From positions 1 to 47,199 of the forward strand of contig CANKUB010000023.1 in NCBI GenBank assembly GCA_947486575.1: a stretch of DNA of 47,199 nucleotides. Reading direction: 5' to 3'. Both the position numbers and the translations under genes were made by a program. The notes below the pieces were generated by a model. It ran no database searches and was not told the origin of the DNA. It was given only the letters and a program-made list of their open reading frames with translations. This DNA comes from Betaproteobacteria bacterium. GTDB lineage: Bacteria > Pseudomonadota > Gammaproteobacteria > Burkholderiales > SG8-41. Of the stretch, positions 8,144-17,697 are shown in pieces (the first letter of the stretch is position 1; each line of letters opens with the position of its first letter).

Positions 8144-8168
8144 CGCTATCTCTCTTGTCGCGCAACCA

Positions 8169-9146
8169 TCAATCCATCTTGGCGCCGCTTTCCTTAAGCA
8201 CCTTAGCCCATTTCGCGACGTCGGCTCTTAGAAATTCGCGGAACTTCTCCGGCGTGCTGGTAACGACTTCAGCGCCCTCCGAACTCACCTGATCACGAAA
8301 CGCTGGCTGCTGCACAATACGTACGATCTCGGTGTTTAGTCGACTGAGTATCGGTGCGGGTAGCCCGGCAGGGGCGAGCAGCCCGTACCAGCCCACGACC
8401 TCGTAGCCGGGCAATATTTCATTCATGGTCGGCACCTGCGGCAGGCCCGGTACCCGCTTTAGGGATGTTACGGCAACCGCTTTCAGCCGCCCACCCCGCA
8501 GAAACGCCTGCGCCGTCTGCATGCCGGTAAAATTGTACTGGTAGTTGTTGGCCACTAGGTCAATCAAAGCTGCGCCAGAGCTCTTGTAGGGGATGTGCTG
8601 CGCCTTGATACTCGTCATCACCTTGTACAGTTCACCGGCGAGGTGACCGCCACTGCCATTTCCCGCCGAACCAAAATTGAGCGCCCCTTTGTAATTTTTC
8701 GTCCAGTCGATAAATTCACGCACGTTGTTTACCGGCGTCGTGGGGTGGACGACCAGAATCAACGCCGCCTCGGTAACCTGGGTAATCGGCGTGAAATCAT
8801 CCACCGTGCGATACGGCAGCTTCGGCACGAGGGATGCGTTGACTGTGTGCTGCGTATAGGTCATGAACAGCGTGTAGCCATCTGGCGGCGCCTTGGCGGC
8901 CAGATCAGCCGCTATAACGCCACCACCACCCGCACGATTGTCGACAACGATCTGCTTTTTGAAAACTTCCGCCAGACTCGTGCCGATTCTGCGCGACAAA
9001 ATATCGGGCGTGCCGCCCGGCGCACCCACCGAGATCAAGCGGATTGGCCGTTCGGGATAGGCTGCGGCGGCGCTGATCGTCCAACCGGCTGCAACACATA
9101 CCATGAGCAGATGTAATCGAGACGAATTAATAAAGCCACTCAACAT
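8169..9146 (-). CDS. Bug/TctC family periplasmic solute-binding protein
   Basis: A 325-residue orphan binding protein. The signal peptide (SSRLHLLMVCVAAGWTISAAAA) leads into YPERPIRLISVGAPGGTPDIL; the DNRAGGGGVIAADLAAKAPP loop, the HIPYKSSGAAL segment and the KWAKVLKESGAKMD tail are all typical. Start ATG 9146 has AAAGGA upstream; a longer in-frame extension to 9332 overlaps the preceding gene. It is the last gene of a minus operon (gst, dehydrogenase, bug, hydrolase, bug) that converges on puuD with only 25 bp between stops. Confidence 0.92.
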   Translation of the reverse strand: MLSGFINSSRLHLLMVCVAAGWTISAAAAYPERPIRLISVGAPGGTPDILSRRIGTSLAEVFKKQIVVDNRAGGGGVIAADLAAKAPPDGYTLFMTYTQHTVNASLVPKLPYRTVDDFTPITQVTEAALILVVHPTTPVNNVREFIDWTKNYKGALNFGSAGNGSGGHLAGELYKVMTSIKAQHIPYKSSGAALIDLVANNYQYNFTGMQTAQAFLRGGRLKAVAVTSLKRVPGLPQVPTMNEILPGYEVVGWYGLLAPAGLPAPILSRLNTEIVRIVQQPAFRDQVSSEGAEVVTSTPEKFREFLRADVAKWAKVLKESGAKMD

Positions 9147-9180
9147 GGTTCGATCCTTTTGCGATTGCGCGGACTGTTGC

Positions 9181-10350
9181 TTAATCAATCGCCGAGTGCA
9201 CCAGATTTGCCACAACATCCAGCCGTCGACTGTGCCACGGATCAGGCTGGCGGCTGTTGCTGATGTAGGTGAACGACACGCCGGAATCCGGATCTGCCCA
9301 ACAGTAGGACGTGCCCACGCCGCCATGACCAAAGGTGCGCGGTGAGCCTATCGCACCCAGCCCGCGAATCTTGTCGCTCACGCCGCGCGTGTGTACACCG
9401 AGGCCACGATGCATGGGCAGGCCCATGCCGCCATCCACCATGTCGCCCGTATGGTTGCGCGTAACAAACTCCACCAGCCGCCGCGAGAATACGCGCGCGC
9501 CATTCAGCGTGCCGAAATTCGCCATCACCTGATACAACGCTGCCATGCCGCGCGCCGTGGCGTAACCACCGCTGCTGGGCACACCGGCGCGGCGGAACGG
9601 TGCGGTGTTTTCGTCTTTGAGCGCGTGCTGTTTGCCACTGGCATCCGGCTCGTACATGGATGCGGCGCGTGTGTGTTCGGTATCGGGCATGCCAACATAA
9701 ATATCGCGCGCAAGGCCCAATGGTTCAAGAATGCGCTGGCGCAGAAAGTCACGGTAGTCGATGCCGCTCACCGTTTCAATCAGCGCCGCAGCCACCCACA
9801 GCGCACTGCGCCCGTGATAATGCAGGCGCGTACCGGGCGTCCATTCGAGCGTGAAGTTGCACACCTGCTTGCGCATCTCGGCGTGATCAGTCCATACCGC
9901 TGGCGTCACGTTTTGGCTGGGAAACCCCGCACGGTGGCTCAACACCTGCGCGATCGTGATATCGCCTTTGCCGTGCTGCGCAAATTCGGGCATATGTTCG
10001 GCAACGCGGTCGTTGAACGTGAGCAAGCCGTCTTCCACCAGCGCCCATATGCCCATCGCAGTAACCACTTTGGTATTCGAAAACAGCAGCCATAGCGTAT
10101 CGTCACTCGCGGCTTTGTTACCTTCAATCGACGCCTGACCGAAGGTTTCAAACAGTGCCAACTGGCCGTGGCGTGCCAGCGCAATTTGCGCGCCGGGGTA
10201 GCGTCCGTCGGTGATGTGTTTCTGGATCACACCGCGCAATTTCGCCAGCGCCGGTTCATGAAAACCGAGTTGCTTCGGCGTTGCCGATGCGAGTGGATAC
10301 ATCAAGTGAACCGCGTCACCAGACTTTTTACCTGTGGCCATATCATTCAT
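9181..10350 (-). CDS. Serine hydrolase, class C beta-lactamase/esterase fold
   Basis: A 389-residue protein. The nucleophile motif SxxK is LFSNTKVV, near residue 91. The second motif is LHYHGRS, so Tyr-x-Gly replaces the beta-lactamase Tyr-x-Asn, as in EstB-like esterases. The third motif is FGHGGVGTS (HGG). No signal peptide is seen, so it is likely cytoplasmic. The start is supported by GAGGGAG about 10 nt upstream. It sits between two Bug genes, with 24 and 34 bp gaps, suggesting hydrolysis of an ester, amide or lactone imported by or sensed through those proteins. Confidence 0.88.
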   Translation of the reverse strand: MNDMATGKKSGDAVHLMYPLASATPKQLGFHEPALAKLRGVIQKHITDGRYPGAQIALARHGQLALFETFGQASIEGNKAASDDTLWLLFSNTKVVTAMGIWALVEDGLLTFNDRVAEHMPEFAQHGKGDITIAQVLSHRAGFPSQNVTPAVWTDHAEMRKQVCNFTLEWTPGTRLHYHGRSALWVAAALIETVSGIDYRDFLRQRILEPLGLARDIYVGMPDTEHTRAASMYEPDASGKQHALKDENTAPFRRAGVPSSGGYATARGMAALYQVMANFGTLNGARVFSRRLVEFVTRNHTGDMVDGGMGLPMHRGLGVHTRGVSDKIRGLGAIGSPRTFGHGGVGTSYCWADPDSGVSFTYISNSRQPDPWHSRRLDVVANLVHSAID

Positions 10351-10374
10351 TTCAATCGCTCCCTCAATTAAAAA

Positions 10375-11343
10375 TCATTCAGCTTTCGATCCTGCCGCCT
10401 TGAACACTTTTTTGCGCGTTTCTATCTCCGAGCGAATCATGCCCCCAAAGTCTGCGGGTGATGTCCATTTCGCAGCACCGCCGATGCCGACGATGCGCTC
10501 TTTCACGTCGGGCATATCGAGTATGCGCGCCATTTCTTTGGAAATCTTTTCGACAATGGGGCGGGGCGTATTGCCGGGTGCGAGCATGCCATACCAGCCA
10601 TCGTATTCAAATTCGGGCAGCCCGGCCTCAGCAGGCGTAGGCGTATCAGGCAACAGCGGCGCACGCTGCTTGCTGGTCACCATCAATGCGAGGATGCGCC
10701 CGTCGCGCGCCAGGGGCAAGGCCACCAGCACCGGTGGCAGATAAAAATTTACGCGCCCGGCGAGCGTGTCATTCAGCGCTTCCGGCACGCCCTTGTACGG
10801 CACGTGCGTCGCATCAAACTTTGCTGCCAGCCGAAACAGTTCAGCACCGTAATGCGTGCCGCTGCCGATGCCGGTGGAGCCGTAGGTCATATGCCCTGGC
10901 TTTTGCCGCGCCAGCGCAATCAGTTCCTTGGTGGTTTTCACGCCGAGCGCTGGCGCGACCACCAGCACCAGCGGATTGCTGATCACTTGCGTGATCGGCG
11001 CGAAATCCTTAATCGTGTCGTACGGTAGCTTCGGGTAAATCGACGCCGCGCCCGCAAGGCCCGACGACGTCAGCATCAGCGTGTGTCCATCCGGTGCAGA
11101 CGTAGCAACAATGGCAGCACCAATGGTGCCGCCCGCACCCGCGCGATTGTCCACCACCACCTGCTGGCCCCACGCCTCGCGCAGTTTGGGGGCGATCAGC
11201 CGCGAGAGTATGTCGCTGCCGCTACCCGCCGTGAACGGCGCGACTAGGCGGATGGGACGTGTGGGGTACTGTTGCGCCGCAGCGTACTGCGGCAACACAG
11301 AGGCAATCGCCATTACAATATAAGCTATTGTTTTTATTGACAT
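10375..11343 (-). CDS. Bug/TctC family periplasmic solute-binding protein
   Basis: A 322-residue orphan binding protein with signal peptide (MSIKTIAYIVMAIASVLPQYAAAQQ) and family segments YPTRPIRLVAPFTAGSGSDI, DNRAGAGGTIGAA and THVPYKGVPEALND. The first seven codons lie inside one copy of the AT-rich dispersed element (11321-11356), so the start region has unusually low GC for this genome and no clear ribosome-binding site. An alternative ATG ten codons in would shorten the basic N-region of the signal. Confidence 0.9.
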   Translation of the reverse strand: MSIKTIAYIVMAIASVLPQYAAAQQYPTRPIRLVAPFTAGSGSDILSRLIAPKLREAWGQQVVVDNRAGAGGTIGAAIVATSAPDGHTLMLTSSGLAGAASIYPKLPYDTIKDFAPITQVISNPLVLVVAPALGVKTTKELIALARQKPGHMTYGSTGIGSGTHYGAELFRLAAKFDATHVPYKGVPEALNDTLAGRVNFYLPPVLVALPLARDGRILALMVTSKQRAPLLPDTPTPAEAGLPEFEYDGWYGMLAPGNTPRPIVEKISKEMARILDMPDVKERIVGIGGAAKWTSPADFGGMIRSEIETRKKVFKAAGSKAE

Positions 11344-11356
11344 TTTTAATATTAAT
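11321..11356 (+). repeat. AT-rich dispersed element, copy 2
   Basis: Contains GCTATTGTTTTTATTGAC and an AT-rich tail. It overlaps the start of the Bug gene on the other strand and the end of the dehydrogenase gene, the only copy that clearly intrudes on coding sequence. Confidence 0.5.
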
Positions 11357-12323
11357 TCTGTAATGCCAGCGGATTCACCACATTCACCGGCTTGCCCGCA
11401 GCAAACGCCACCACATGATCAAACGCGCCGCCGAGATAGCGCTCAAAGGTATCGCGCGCGTTGTAACCGAGGTGCGGCGCGCATAGACAGTTATCAAGAT
11501 GAATTAGCGGATTGTCCGCGCGTACCGGCTCTTCTTCGTAGACATCGACAGCGGCAAATCCGGGCCGACCTTTTTTCAGCGCGTCCGCCAGCACTTGATC
11601 GCCGATCAGCGCGCCCCGGCTCACATTCACCAGCAATGCCGTGGGCTTCATGCGCGCGAGATCGGCGGCGGTAATGATGCCGCGTGTTTCGGGCCGCAAC
11701 GACAGATGCAGCGAAATAATATCGCTTTCCGCAAAAAATGCTTCGCGTGATTCCGCCACTTCACAACCGGCTTCACGCGCTTTCGCAAACGACGTGCCAC
11801 GCCCCCAGCACATCACACGCATGCCGAACGCGCGCCCTACGCCAGCGACGATGCTACCGATGTTGCCGTAGGCGTAAATGCCGAGCGTGCGTCCGTTGAC
11901 ATCAGTGCCCAATGTCCTGAGCCAGCCACCCGCACGCACTGACGCGACTTCTTCGGGAATGTGCCGCATCGATGCCAATATCAGCGCCCACGCCAACTGT
12001 GCGGGTGCATCATATTTGGTTGTGCCCGCAGCAGTGACGGCAATGCCGCATTCAGTGCAAGCGGCGACATCAATGTGCGCGTACCAGTGCCCGGTCTGAC
12101 TGATGATTTTGACGGAGCTGGGCAACTTTTCGATGACGGCGCGCGGCATCCACAAGCGCTGCTGTATCACCACCAGCGCTTCAAAACCCTTCAGCTTCGC
12201 GGCGAGCACATTCGGGTCCCGCATATGCTCCTTGAAGCTGGTGACCTCGTGCCCCGCCAGCTTGTCGTATGCCTTAAGTGTGCGTGCGGCATCGGCATAA
12301 TCATCGAGTATGGCTATTTTCAT
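11352..12323 (-). CDS. D-2-hydroxyacid dehydrogenase, NAD-dependent
   Basis: A 323-residue cytoplasmic oxidoreductase. It has the NAD-binding glycine motif in GIYAYGNIGSIVAG, the catalytic Arg in NVSRGALIGD, the Glu region DVYEEEPV and the catalytic His in CAPHLGY. The ATG at 12323 gives MKIAILDDY; longer frames upstream lack a ribosome site. It probably reduces a glyoxylate or hydroxypyruvate-like 2-oxoacid, which would suit a pathway ending in ureidoglycolate/glyoxylate, but the substrate cannot be read from sequence. It is 8 bp upstream of a Bug gene and 50 bp downstream of the GST gene. Confidence 0.9.
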   Translation of the reverse strand: MKIAILDDYADAARTLKAYDKLAGHEVTSFKEHMRDPNVLAAKLKGFEALVVIQQRLWMPRAVIEKLPSSVKIISQTGHWYAHIDVAACTECGIAVTAAGTTKYDAPAQLAWALILASMRHIPEEVASVRAGGWLRTLGTDVNGRTLGIYAYGNIGSIVAGVGRAFGMRVMCWGRGTSFAKAREAGCEVAESREAFFAESDIISLHLSLRPETRGIITAADLARMKPTALLVNVSRGALIGDQVLADALKKGRPGFAAVDVYEEEPVRADNPLIHLDNCLCAPHLGYNARDTFERYLGGAFDHVVAFAAGKPVNVVNPLALQN

Positions 12324-12373
12324 TGCGCCTGCTCCTGGATTCGCCACCGATGCCGAGTGAGAACCTGCTCGCG

Positions 12374-12979
12374 CTAACCGCGCATCGCCTTGGCTTTTTG
12401 CGCTGCGGGTCTGTCCCAGCAACGCTTCAACCACGCCTGCACCTTGGGCCACTGGCCCAGATCCATCGACGTTGCACGGAACAACGCACCGGCAACGTTC
12501 AGATCACCCACCGAAAACGCTGGCCCTGCGAGCCACTCGGATTTTGCCAAGGCGCTTTCCAGCACATTGAGCGAATCCACGCACTCGTCCCACGCGGCCT
12601 TGGCGACTTCAGGCTTGCGCTCGGCTTCTGGCAGATCTTTGGTATGGCGCTGATAGTTAACGATCTGCCGGTCGAGGCGGTCAGTTTCCCACAGGCTCCA
12701 TTGCATGGCGACTGCTTCCTGCCGCGCATCCGCCGGCATCAGCGCGCTTTTGTGTTTTTTGGCGAGATAGAAATTAATCGCCATCGATTCCGACAAAATA
12801 AAGCCGTCGTCGTCGATGGTGGGCACGCGCCCGTTGCCATTCAACGCGCGGTATTCCGGCGTGCGCGTTTCAGGCGAACGCGGCAGCCAGTCTTTGTGAT
12901 CGTAAGCGAGCCCAAGTTCATGGACCATCCACAGGGTGCGCAGGGCGCGCGATTTGGCGGAACCGTATATGCGTAGCAT
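12374..12979 (-). CDS. Glutathione S-transferase family protein
   Basis: A 201-residue two-domain GST. The N-terminal thioredoxin-like half runs MLRIYGSAKSRALRTLWMVHELGL to GRVPTIDDDGFILSESMAINFYLA, with the cis-Pro (VP) and the ES glutathione contact. The C-terminal helical half carries the AGPAFSVGDLNVAGAL N-capping box. Ser in SAKSR is the likely catalytic residue. It is the first gene of the minus operon that ends with two Bug genes. Its natural substrate is unknown. Confidence 0.9.
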   Translation of the reverse strand: MLRIYGSAKSRALRTLWMVHELGLAYDHKDWLPRSPETRTPEYRALNGNGRVPTIDDDGFILSESMAINFYLAKKHKSALMPADARQEAVAMQWSLWETDRLDRQIVNYQRHTKDLPEAERKPEVAKAAWDECVDSLNVLESALAKSEWLAGPAFSVGDLNVAGALFRATSMDLGQWPKVQAWLKRCWDRPAAQKAKAMRG

Positions 12980-13072
12980 GTCATCCTCCGGGTTGAAAAC
13001 CCGGAGTCTACGCGAGGTCAGCCTGCTGCGGGAGTGCTGCTGGGCGCCATCTGACGGCGGCGCCTGTCAATT

Positions 13073-13345
13073 CTAATCGTGGTTTGATTCGCTTTTCGGC
13101 GCAGCATGCGATTTCGGCTTGCGGCCGGGAGCAGCCTGCGGGATATAGCCCGAGATGCGACACAGGATGCCATCGATCTCTTTACCATCCTGATAACGTA
13201 TGGAACGGCACACCATAATGGCGCCACGCGCTTTCAGGTCGTTAACGCCGCTGCGCACATTGGCGAGTGACAGGCCGGTAGCCGAGGCGATTTCGGTATC
13301 AAGGCGCTCGCCGCTGTTTTTGAGATAGTCCAGGATTGCTTGCAT
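13073..13345 (-). CDS. Small winged-helix DNA-binding protein
   Basis: A 90-residue protein. Residues 1-55 look like a winged helix-turn-helix (MQAILDYLKNSGERLDTEIASATGLSLANVRSG...LKARGAIMVC shape: two helices, recognition helix, then a beta wing). Residues 65-90 are a basic, Pro/Lys/Ser-rich tail. I cannot name a specific family; FaeA or MarR-like small regulators are the nearest resemblance. It stands alone between the GST and esterase genes on the same strand, with an AT-rich dispersed element about 175 bp upstream. Confidence 0.6.
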   Translation of the reverse strand: MQAILDYLKNSGERLDTEIASATGLSLANVRSGVNDLKARGAIMVCRSIRYQDGKEIDGILCRISGYIPQAAPGRKPKSHAAPKSESNHD

Positions 13346-13500
13346 GTCGAATATCTTTTGAGAGTCGATCGATTCAGCTCAGGCGAGGCCGCCTTTGCGG
13401 TGGGGGGCTGATGATACAGGATATTGCGTAAATTGCCTAAAATTTCATCATCTGGAAACATGTGAACGCATCGCGGACATCTATCAGAATTCCAATATAT

Positions 13501-13521
13501 TTCTTTAAAAACAAATAGTTA
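13501..13521 (-). repeat. AT-rich dispersed element, copy 3
   Basis: Minus-strand TAACTATTTGTTTTTAAAG, beginning 13 bp after the esterase stop codon. It lies in the 188-bp gap before the small winged-helix gene. Confidence 0.6.
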
Positions 13522-13533
13522 TAAAAAACTCTA

Positions 13534-14649
13534 TTATGGTTTCAGCGCCCGATATAGAAACGGCAAACTCACATCCATGCGGTAATCAATATCGGAATGG
13601 TTGTCGTCGAATTCTTCATAAGTGTGGCGCACGCCCGCCGCCGCCAAGCGCTTTGACAAGATACGCGTACCAAAATGGATGTGATACTGGTCGCGCCAGC
13701 CGCAATCAATAAAAATACCGCGCAGGGTTTTGAGATTGGCACGGTATTTCGTCACGAGATTCACTGGATCATGCGCGCGCCAATTTTGCCAACGGCTTTC
13801 TATCAGCTCGCCGGATTCCAGATTGAATGGCACTCTGAAACCCAGCGGCGCTTTCGGATCGGGATCGTAGGTCGCTGCCATGCAGATGTTCATCAGGCAA
13901 TGGCCCTCCCCGCTTGAGAGCTTTTCTCTTTTCCACACCGAGTCGAGAAAGCGCTTGATGCGGCCGTCGTCCATGCCCTGCGCTATGGCTTTGTGGCCCG
14001 CATCTCGCAATACATTTGCAGCACCTGCCTTGCGATTTTGCCCCCGGTATTTTGCCAATTCATTAATCGTATTCGGCCAATCGTGCCAGTACACAAAGTC
14101 AAAATACGAATCGCCCGAATGGTTGGCAATCGCGCCCCAGTGCTTCGCGTATTTCATGCCATGAATCATCGCACCGTAGCCGCCAGATGATTTACCGAAG
14201 CACCCACGATGCTCGCGGCTTGCCAGCGTGCGAAACTCTCGGTCGACAAACGGAATCAGCTCACGCGTAAGGTAATCCGCGTAATTGCCGATGGCCGAAG
14301 AATTGATGTACTGATTGCCACCCAGCGCGGTGAAGCAATCCGGAAAAACGATAATCGCCGGCCCCATTTTTTTCTCGTGAATGAGCCGCGCGGCGCGTTC
14401 CGGCACATTATCGCCAAAGGGCTTCCAGTTGGTGTGGGACATTCCAGTGCCGGTGAAACCCGCCAAGTCAAACAAGACAGGAAAGCGCCGCTTGCTGCCC
14501 AGATTTTCGCCAAGATCGTACTGTGGCGGCAGCCACACACCGAGCCTGCGCACATGCGGATCGCACAGTGGGTTATCTTTGAGAATATGAGAAAGATGTT
14601 CCAGTACAACCAGCGTACCGGATGGGCCTTGCGGTCGTTTGAGGGTCAT
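13534..14649 (-). CDS. Esterase, alpha/beta hydrolase (esterase D/enterochelin esterase-like)
   Basis: A 371-residue protein without a signal peptide. The nucleophile elbow is GCFGKSSGGYGAM (S154). It is preceded by an RFPVLFDLAGFTG strand-loop and a FPDCFTALGGNQY region, and a late His-containing EEFDDNHSDIDYRM segment could provide the catalytic His. The length suits the esterase D/PHB depolymerase-like group. It is divergent from soeABC with a 126-bp gap, and nothing indicates the natural substrate. Confidence 0.82.
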   Translation of the reverse strand: MTLKRPQGPSGTLVVLEHLSHILKDNPLCDPHVRRLGVWLPPQYDLGENLGSKRRFPVLFDLAGFTGTGMSHTNWKPFGDNVPERAARLIHEKKMGPAIIVFPDCFTALGGNQYINSSAIGNYADYLTRELIPFVDREFRTLASREHRGCFGKSSGGYGAMIHGMKYAKHWGAIANHSGDSYFDFVYWHDWPNTINELAKYRGQNRKAGAANVLRDAGHKAIAQGMDDGRIKRFLDSVWKREKLSSGEGHCLMNICMAATYDPDPKAPLGFRVPFNLESGELIESRWQNWRAHDPVNLVTKYRANLKTLRGIFIDCGWRDQYHIHFGTRILSKRLAAAGVRHTYEEFDDNHSDIDYRMDVSLPFLYRALKP

Positions 14650-14656
14650 GACGATT

Positions 14657-14736
14657 CAGAAGTTGTATTGCGGCGCGCGCGCCAAAAGCCGAGTTTACCC
14701 TCGCACGAAATTATAGGAGAAGAATCGCAACTTCTG
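14657..14736. repeat. 9-bp inverted repeat between the esterase and soeA
   Basis: CAGAAGTTG (14657-14665) and its exact complement CAACTTCTG (14728-14736) flank the divergent promoter region. It could be a paired operator, but arms this short may be chance. Confidence 0.35.
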
Positions 14737-14775
14737 TAGAATTCACACCGTCAACCTACAGCGCACAAAAGAACA

Positions 14776-17697
14776 ATGACCGCCATCACGCTCGACGCGC
14801 AGGAAAAATCCCACCCTGAAGTCCACTCAGAAGTAAAAACCACCACCTGCTACATGTGCGCCTGCCGCTGTGGCATCAACGTCCATTTACGCAATGGTGA
14901 AGTGCGTTATATCGAAGGCAATCCCAATCACCCGCTGAATCAGGGCGTGATTTGTGCCAAGGGTGCATCGGGCATCATGAAGCAGTACTCCCCCGCGCGG
15001 CTGACGCAGCCTTTGCGGCGAAAGGCGGGCGCCAAGCGCGGTGACGCCGAGTTCGAGACGATTAGCTGGGACGAAGCCTTTCGTGTGATGGAAGAGCGGC
15101 TTGCACACCTGCGGGCGACCGACCCCAAAAAATTCGCGCTGTTCACCGGACGCGATCAGATGCAGGCGCTTACTGGCCTGTTCGCGCGGCAGTTCGGTAC
15201 GCCCAACTACGCTGCGCACGGCGGCTTTTGCTCGGTGAACATGGCGGCCGGGATGATTTACACCATTGGCGGCTCGTTTTGGGAATTCGGCGGGCCTGAT
15301 TTGGAGCGCGCCAAACTGTTCGTAATGCTTGGCACGGCAGAAGACCATCACTCCAATCCGCTGAAAATCGCGCTGTCAAAATTCAAACGCAGCGGCGGGA
15401 AATTTATTTCCATCAACCCCGTACGCACCGGTTACTCGGCCATTGCGGATGAGTGGATACCCATTCGCCCTGGCACCGACGGCGCACTTTTGCTGGCCTT
15501 GAATGCAGAGCTGGTGCGTGAAAAGTTGTACGATGAATCGTTTGTGGCCGAATACACCAACGCGGGCTATCTGGTGAACGATGATCCGCAATCGCCGCAA
15601 TATGGCCTGACTGTCGCCAACGGCAACACGCCCGCTGACAACCCACATCGTAACCACAGCCAGTTGTGGTGGGACGCAGGCATTAACGCCGCTGCGTCAA
15701 ATCATGCGCCCGGCTGCAAGCCCGCGCTCAGCGGCAGATATGAATTACCCGACGGCACACCGGTGCGGCCCGCCTTTGCCTTATTGACGGAACGCCTTGA
15801 ACAATACACGCCGGAATGGGCTGCTGAAATCACCGGCATCTCCGCTGAACGCATTCGCAAGCTCGCCCGCGAAATGGGCGAAATCGCATGCAATCAAAAA
15901 ATCACGCTACCCTTGCCGTGGACAGATAGCTGGGGCCGCAAGCATGACACTATCACCGGCAACCCGGTGGCGTTTCATGCCATGCGCGGGCTGGCAGCGC
16001 ACTCTAACGGCTTTCAGACAATTCGGTCCCTGTCGATTTTGATGTCGCTGCTGGGCACGATTGATCGACCCGGGGGCTTCCGGCACAAAGCGCCTTACCC
16101 GCGTGGCACCCCGCCGGTGTACGCGCGCAATCCCTTCACGCCGGACGCGGTCAAGCCCAACACCCCGCTGGGAGGCGCGCCACTGGGATTCCCCTCCAGC
16201 CCGGAGGAATTGTTCGTTGACGAAACCGGCGGCCCGATTCGCATCGACAAAGCTTTTTCATGGGAATACCCGCTGGCGGTGCACGGCATGATGCACAACG
16301 TCATCGCCAACGCCTGGCGCGGTGACCCTTACCGCATCGACACACTGTTTATCTTTATGGCGAATATGGCGTGGAATTCGTCCATGAACACCACCGAAAC
16401 GCGGCGCATGTTGAATGACCGTGATGAGAATGGCGAATACAAGATTCCCTTCATCATTGTCTGTGACGCGTTTGAATCGGAGATGACGGCCTATGCCGAT
16501 CTGATTCTGCCAGACACCACGTATCTCGAAAGACACGACGTGATGTCGATGCTTGACCGGCCGATTTCGGAGTTTGACGGCCCGGTGGATTCAGTGCGCG
16601 TACCCATTCTGCCGCCCAAGGGCGAGTGCAAACCTTTTCAGGAAGTATTGATCGAGCTGGCAAGCCGCTTGAAATTCCCGGCGTTCACCAATGCCGACGG
16701 CACGCGCAAGTATCGAGATTACCCGGATTTCATCGTCAATTTCCAGACCGAGCCGAATTCCGGTCAGGGCTTTCTTATTGGCTATCGCGGCGAAAACGGC
16801 GACAAGGCCATGGTTGGCGCACCGAACCCGAAGCAATGGGAAATGTACGCCAAAAACAATTGTGTGTTTCAGCATCGCCTGCCGCCGGAACACACCTACA
16901 TGCGCAACTGGAATCAGGGTTACAACGATTGGGCCGTCGCGGCCAAGATGCGGCGCTTCGGCGACCCCGTCATGATCCAGCTTTACGCCGAAGTACTGCA
17001 ACGATTCCGTCTCGCCGCGCGCGGTCACGGCAAGCGCCAACCGCCTGCGCATTTGAAAGATCGCATCGAAAAATATTTCGATCCGCTGCCGTTTTATTAT
17101 GAGCCGCTGGAAGTCAGTGTTTCCGACAAACAGAAATATCCGCTGGCTGCGATCACGCAACGCCCGATGGCGATGTATCACTCTTGGGATTCACAGAACG
17201 CCTGGCTGCGCCAGATACACACTCATAACTATCTGTTTATAAACAATAAAACGGCAATCGCCGCAGACATCGAAGATGGTGGCTGGATGTGGGTGGAATC
17301 CATGCATGGCAAGGTGCGCTGCATGGCCCGCTACAGCGAGGCCGTAGAACCAGGCACCGTATGGACCTGGAACGCCATCGGCAAGGCACGCGGCGCGTGG
17401 CACCTGGACGCGGATGCCAATGAGTCACAACGCGGCTTTTTGCTGAACCACCTGATTTCAGAGGAACTGCCAAACGCAGACACCGCCAGCGGGCGCATGT
17501 CGAATTCCGACCCATTGACCGGGCAGGCCGGCTGGTACGACGTGCGCGTGCGTGTCTATCCTGCGGCAGCCGATGAAGCAAAAGAAAGCTGGCCACAGTT
17601 CGACGCCATGAAACCGCTGCCGGGCAGCAGCAAACTGCAACGCCTGTGGCACGCCTTTGTCGCCGGCAAAGAACAAAAAGCAGAAGAAACCCGATGA
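14776..17697 (+). CDS. soeA: Sulfite dehydrogenase SoeA-type molybdopterin subunit
   Basis: A 973-residue DMSO-reductase-family catalytic subunit. The 4Fe-4S motif is C25-x2-C28-x3-C32 with C60, and the likely Mo ligand is C152 (HGGFCSVNMAAG), as in Psr/Phs/Nap-like enzymes. Bis-MGD contacts include EDHHSNP, INPVRTGYSAIADEW and MANMAWNSSMN. There is no Tat signal, so the enzyme should face the cytoplasm; this separates SoeA from periplasmic polysulfide or thiosulfate reductases. With soeB and soeC it would oxidise sulfite to sulfate and pass electrons to quinone. The gene overlaps soeB by ATGA. The substrate call rests on the missing Tat signal plus the SoeB and DmsC-like partners, so another reductase of this family remains possible. 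Confidence 0.82.
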   Translation: MTAITLDAQEKSHPEVHSEVKTTTCYMCACRCGINVHLRNGEVRYIEGNPNHPLNQGVICAKGASGIMKQYSPARLTQPLRRKAGAKRGDAEFETISWDEAFRVMEERLAHLRATDPKKFALFTGRDQMQALTGLFARQFGTPNYAAHGGFCSVNMAAGMIYTIGGSFWEFGGPDLERAKLFVMLGTAEDHHSNPLKIALSKFKRSGGKFISINPVRTGYSAIADEWIPIRPGTDGALLLALNAELVREKLYDESFVAEYTNAGYLVNDDPQSPQYGLTVANGNTPADNPHRNHSQLWWDAGINAAASNHAPGCKPALSGRYELPDGTPVRPAFALLTERLEQYTPEWAAEITGISAERIRKLAREMGEIACNQKITLPLPWTDSWGRKHDTITGNPVAFHAMRGLAAHSNGFQTIRSLSILMSLLGTIDRPGGFRHKAPYPRGTPPVYARNPFTPDAVKPNTPLGGAPLGFPSSPEELFVDETGGPIRIDKAFSWEYPLAVHGMMHNVIANAWRGDPYRIDTLFIFMANMAWNSSMNTTETRRMLNDRDENGEYKIPFIIVCDAFESEMTAYADLILPDTTYLERHDVMSMLDRPISEFDGPVDSVRVPILPPKGECKPFQEVLIELASRLKFPAFTNADGTRKYRDYPDFIVNFQTEPNSGQGFLIGYRGENGDKAMVGAPNPKQWEMYAKNNCVFQHRLPPEHTYMRNWNQGYNDWAVAAKMRRFGDPVMIQLYAEVLQRFRLAARGHGKRQPPAHLKDRIEKYFDPLPFYYEPLEVSVSDKQKYPLAAITQRPMAMYHSWDSQNAWLRQIHTHNYLFINNKTAIAADIEDGGWMWVESMHGKVRCMARYSEAVEPGTVWTWNAIGKARGAWHLDADANESQRGFLLNHLISEELPNADTASGRMSNSDPLTGQAGWYDVRVRVYPAAADEAKESWPQFDAMKPLPGSSKLQRLWHAFVAGKEQKAEETR

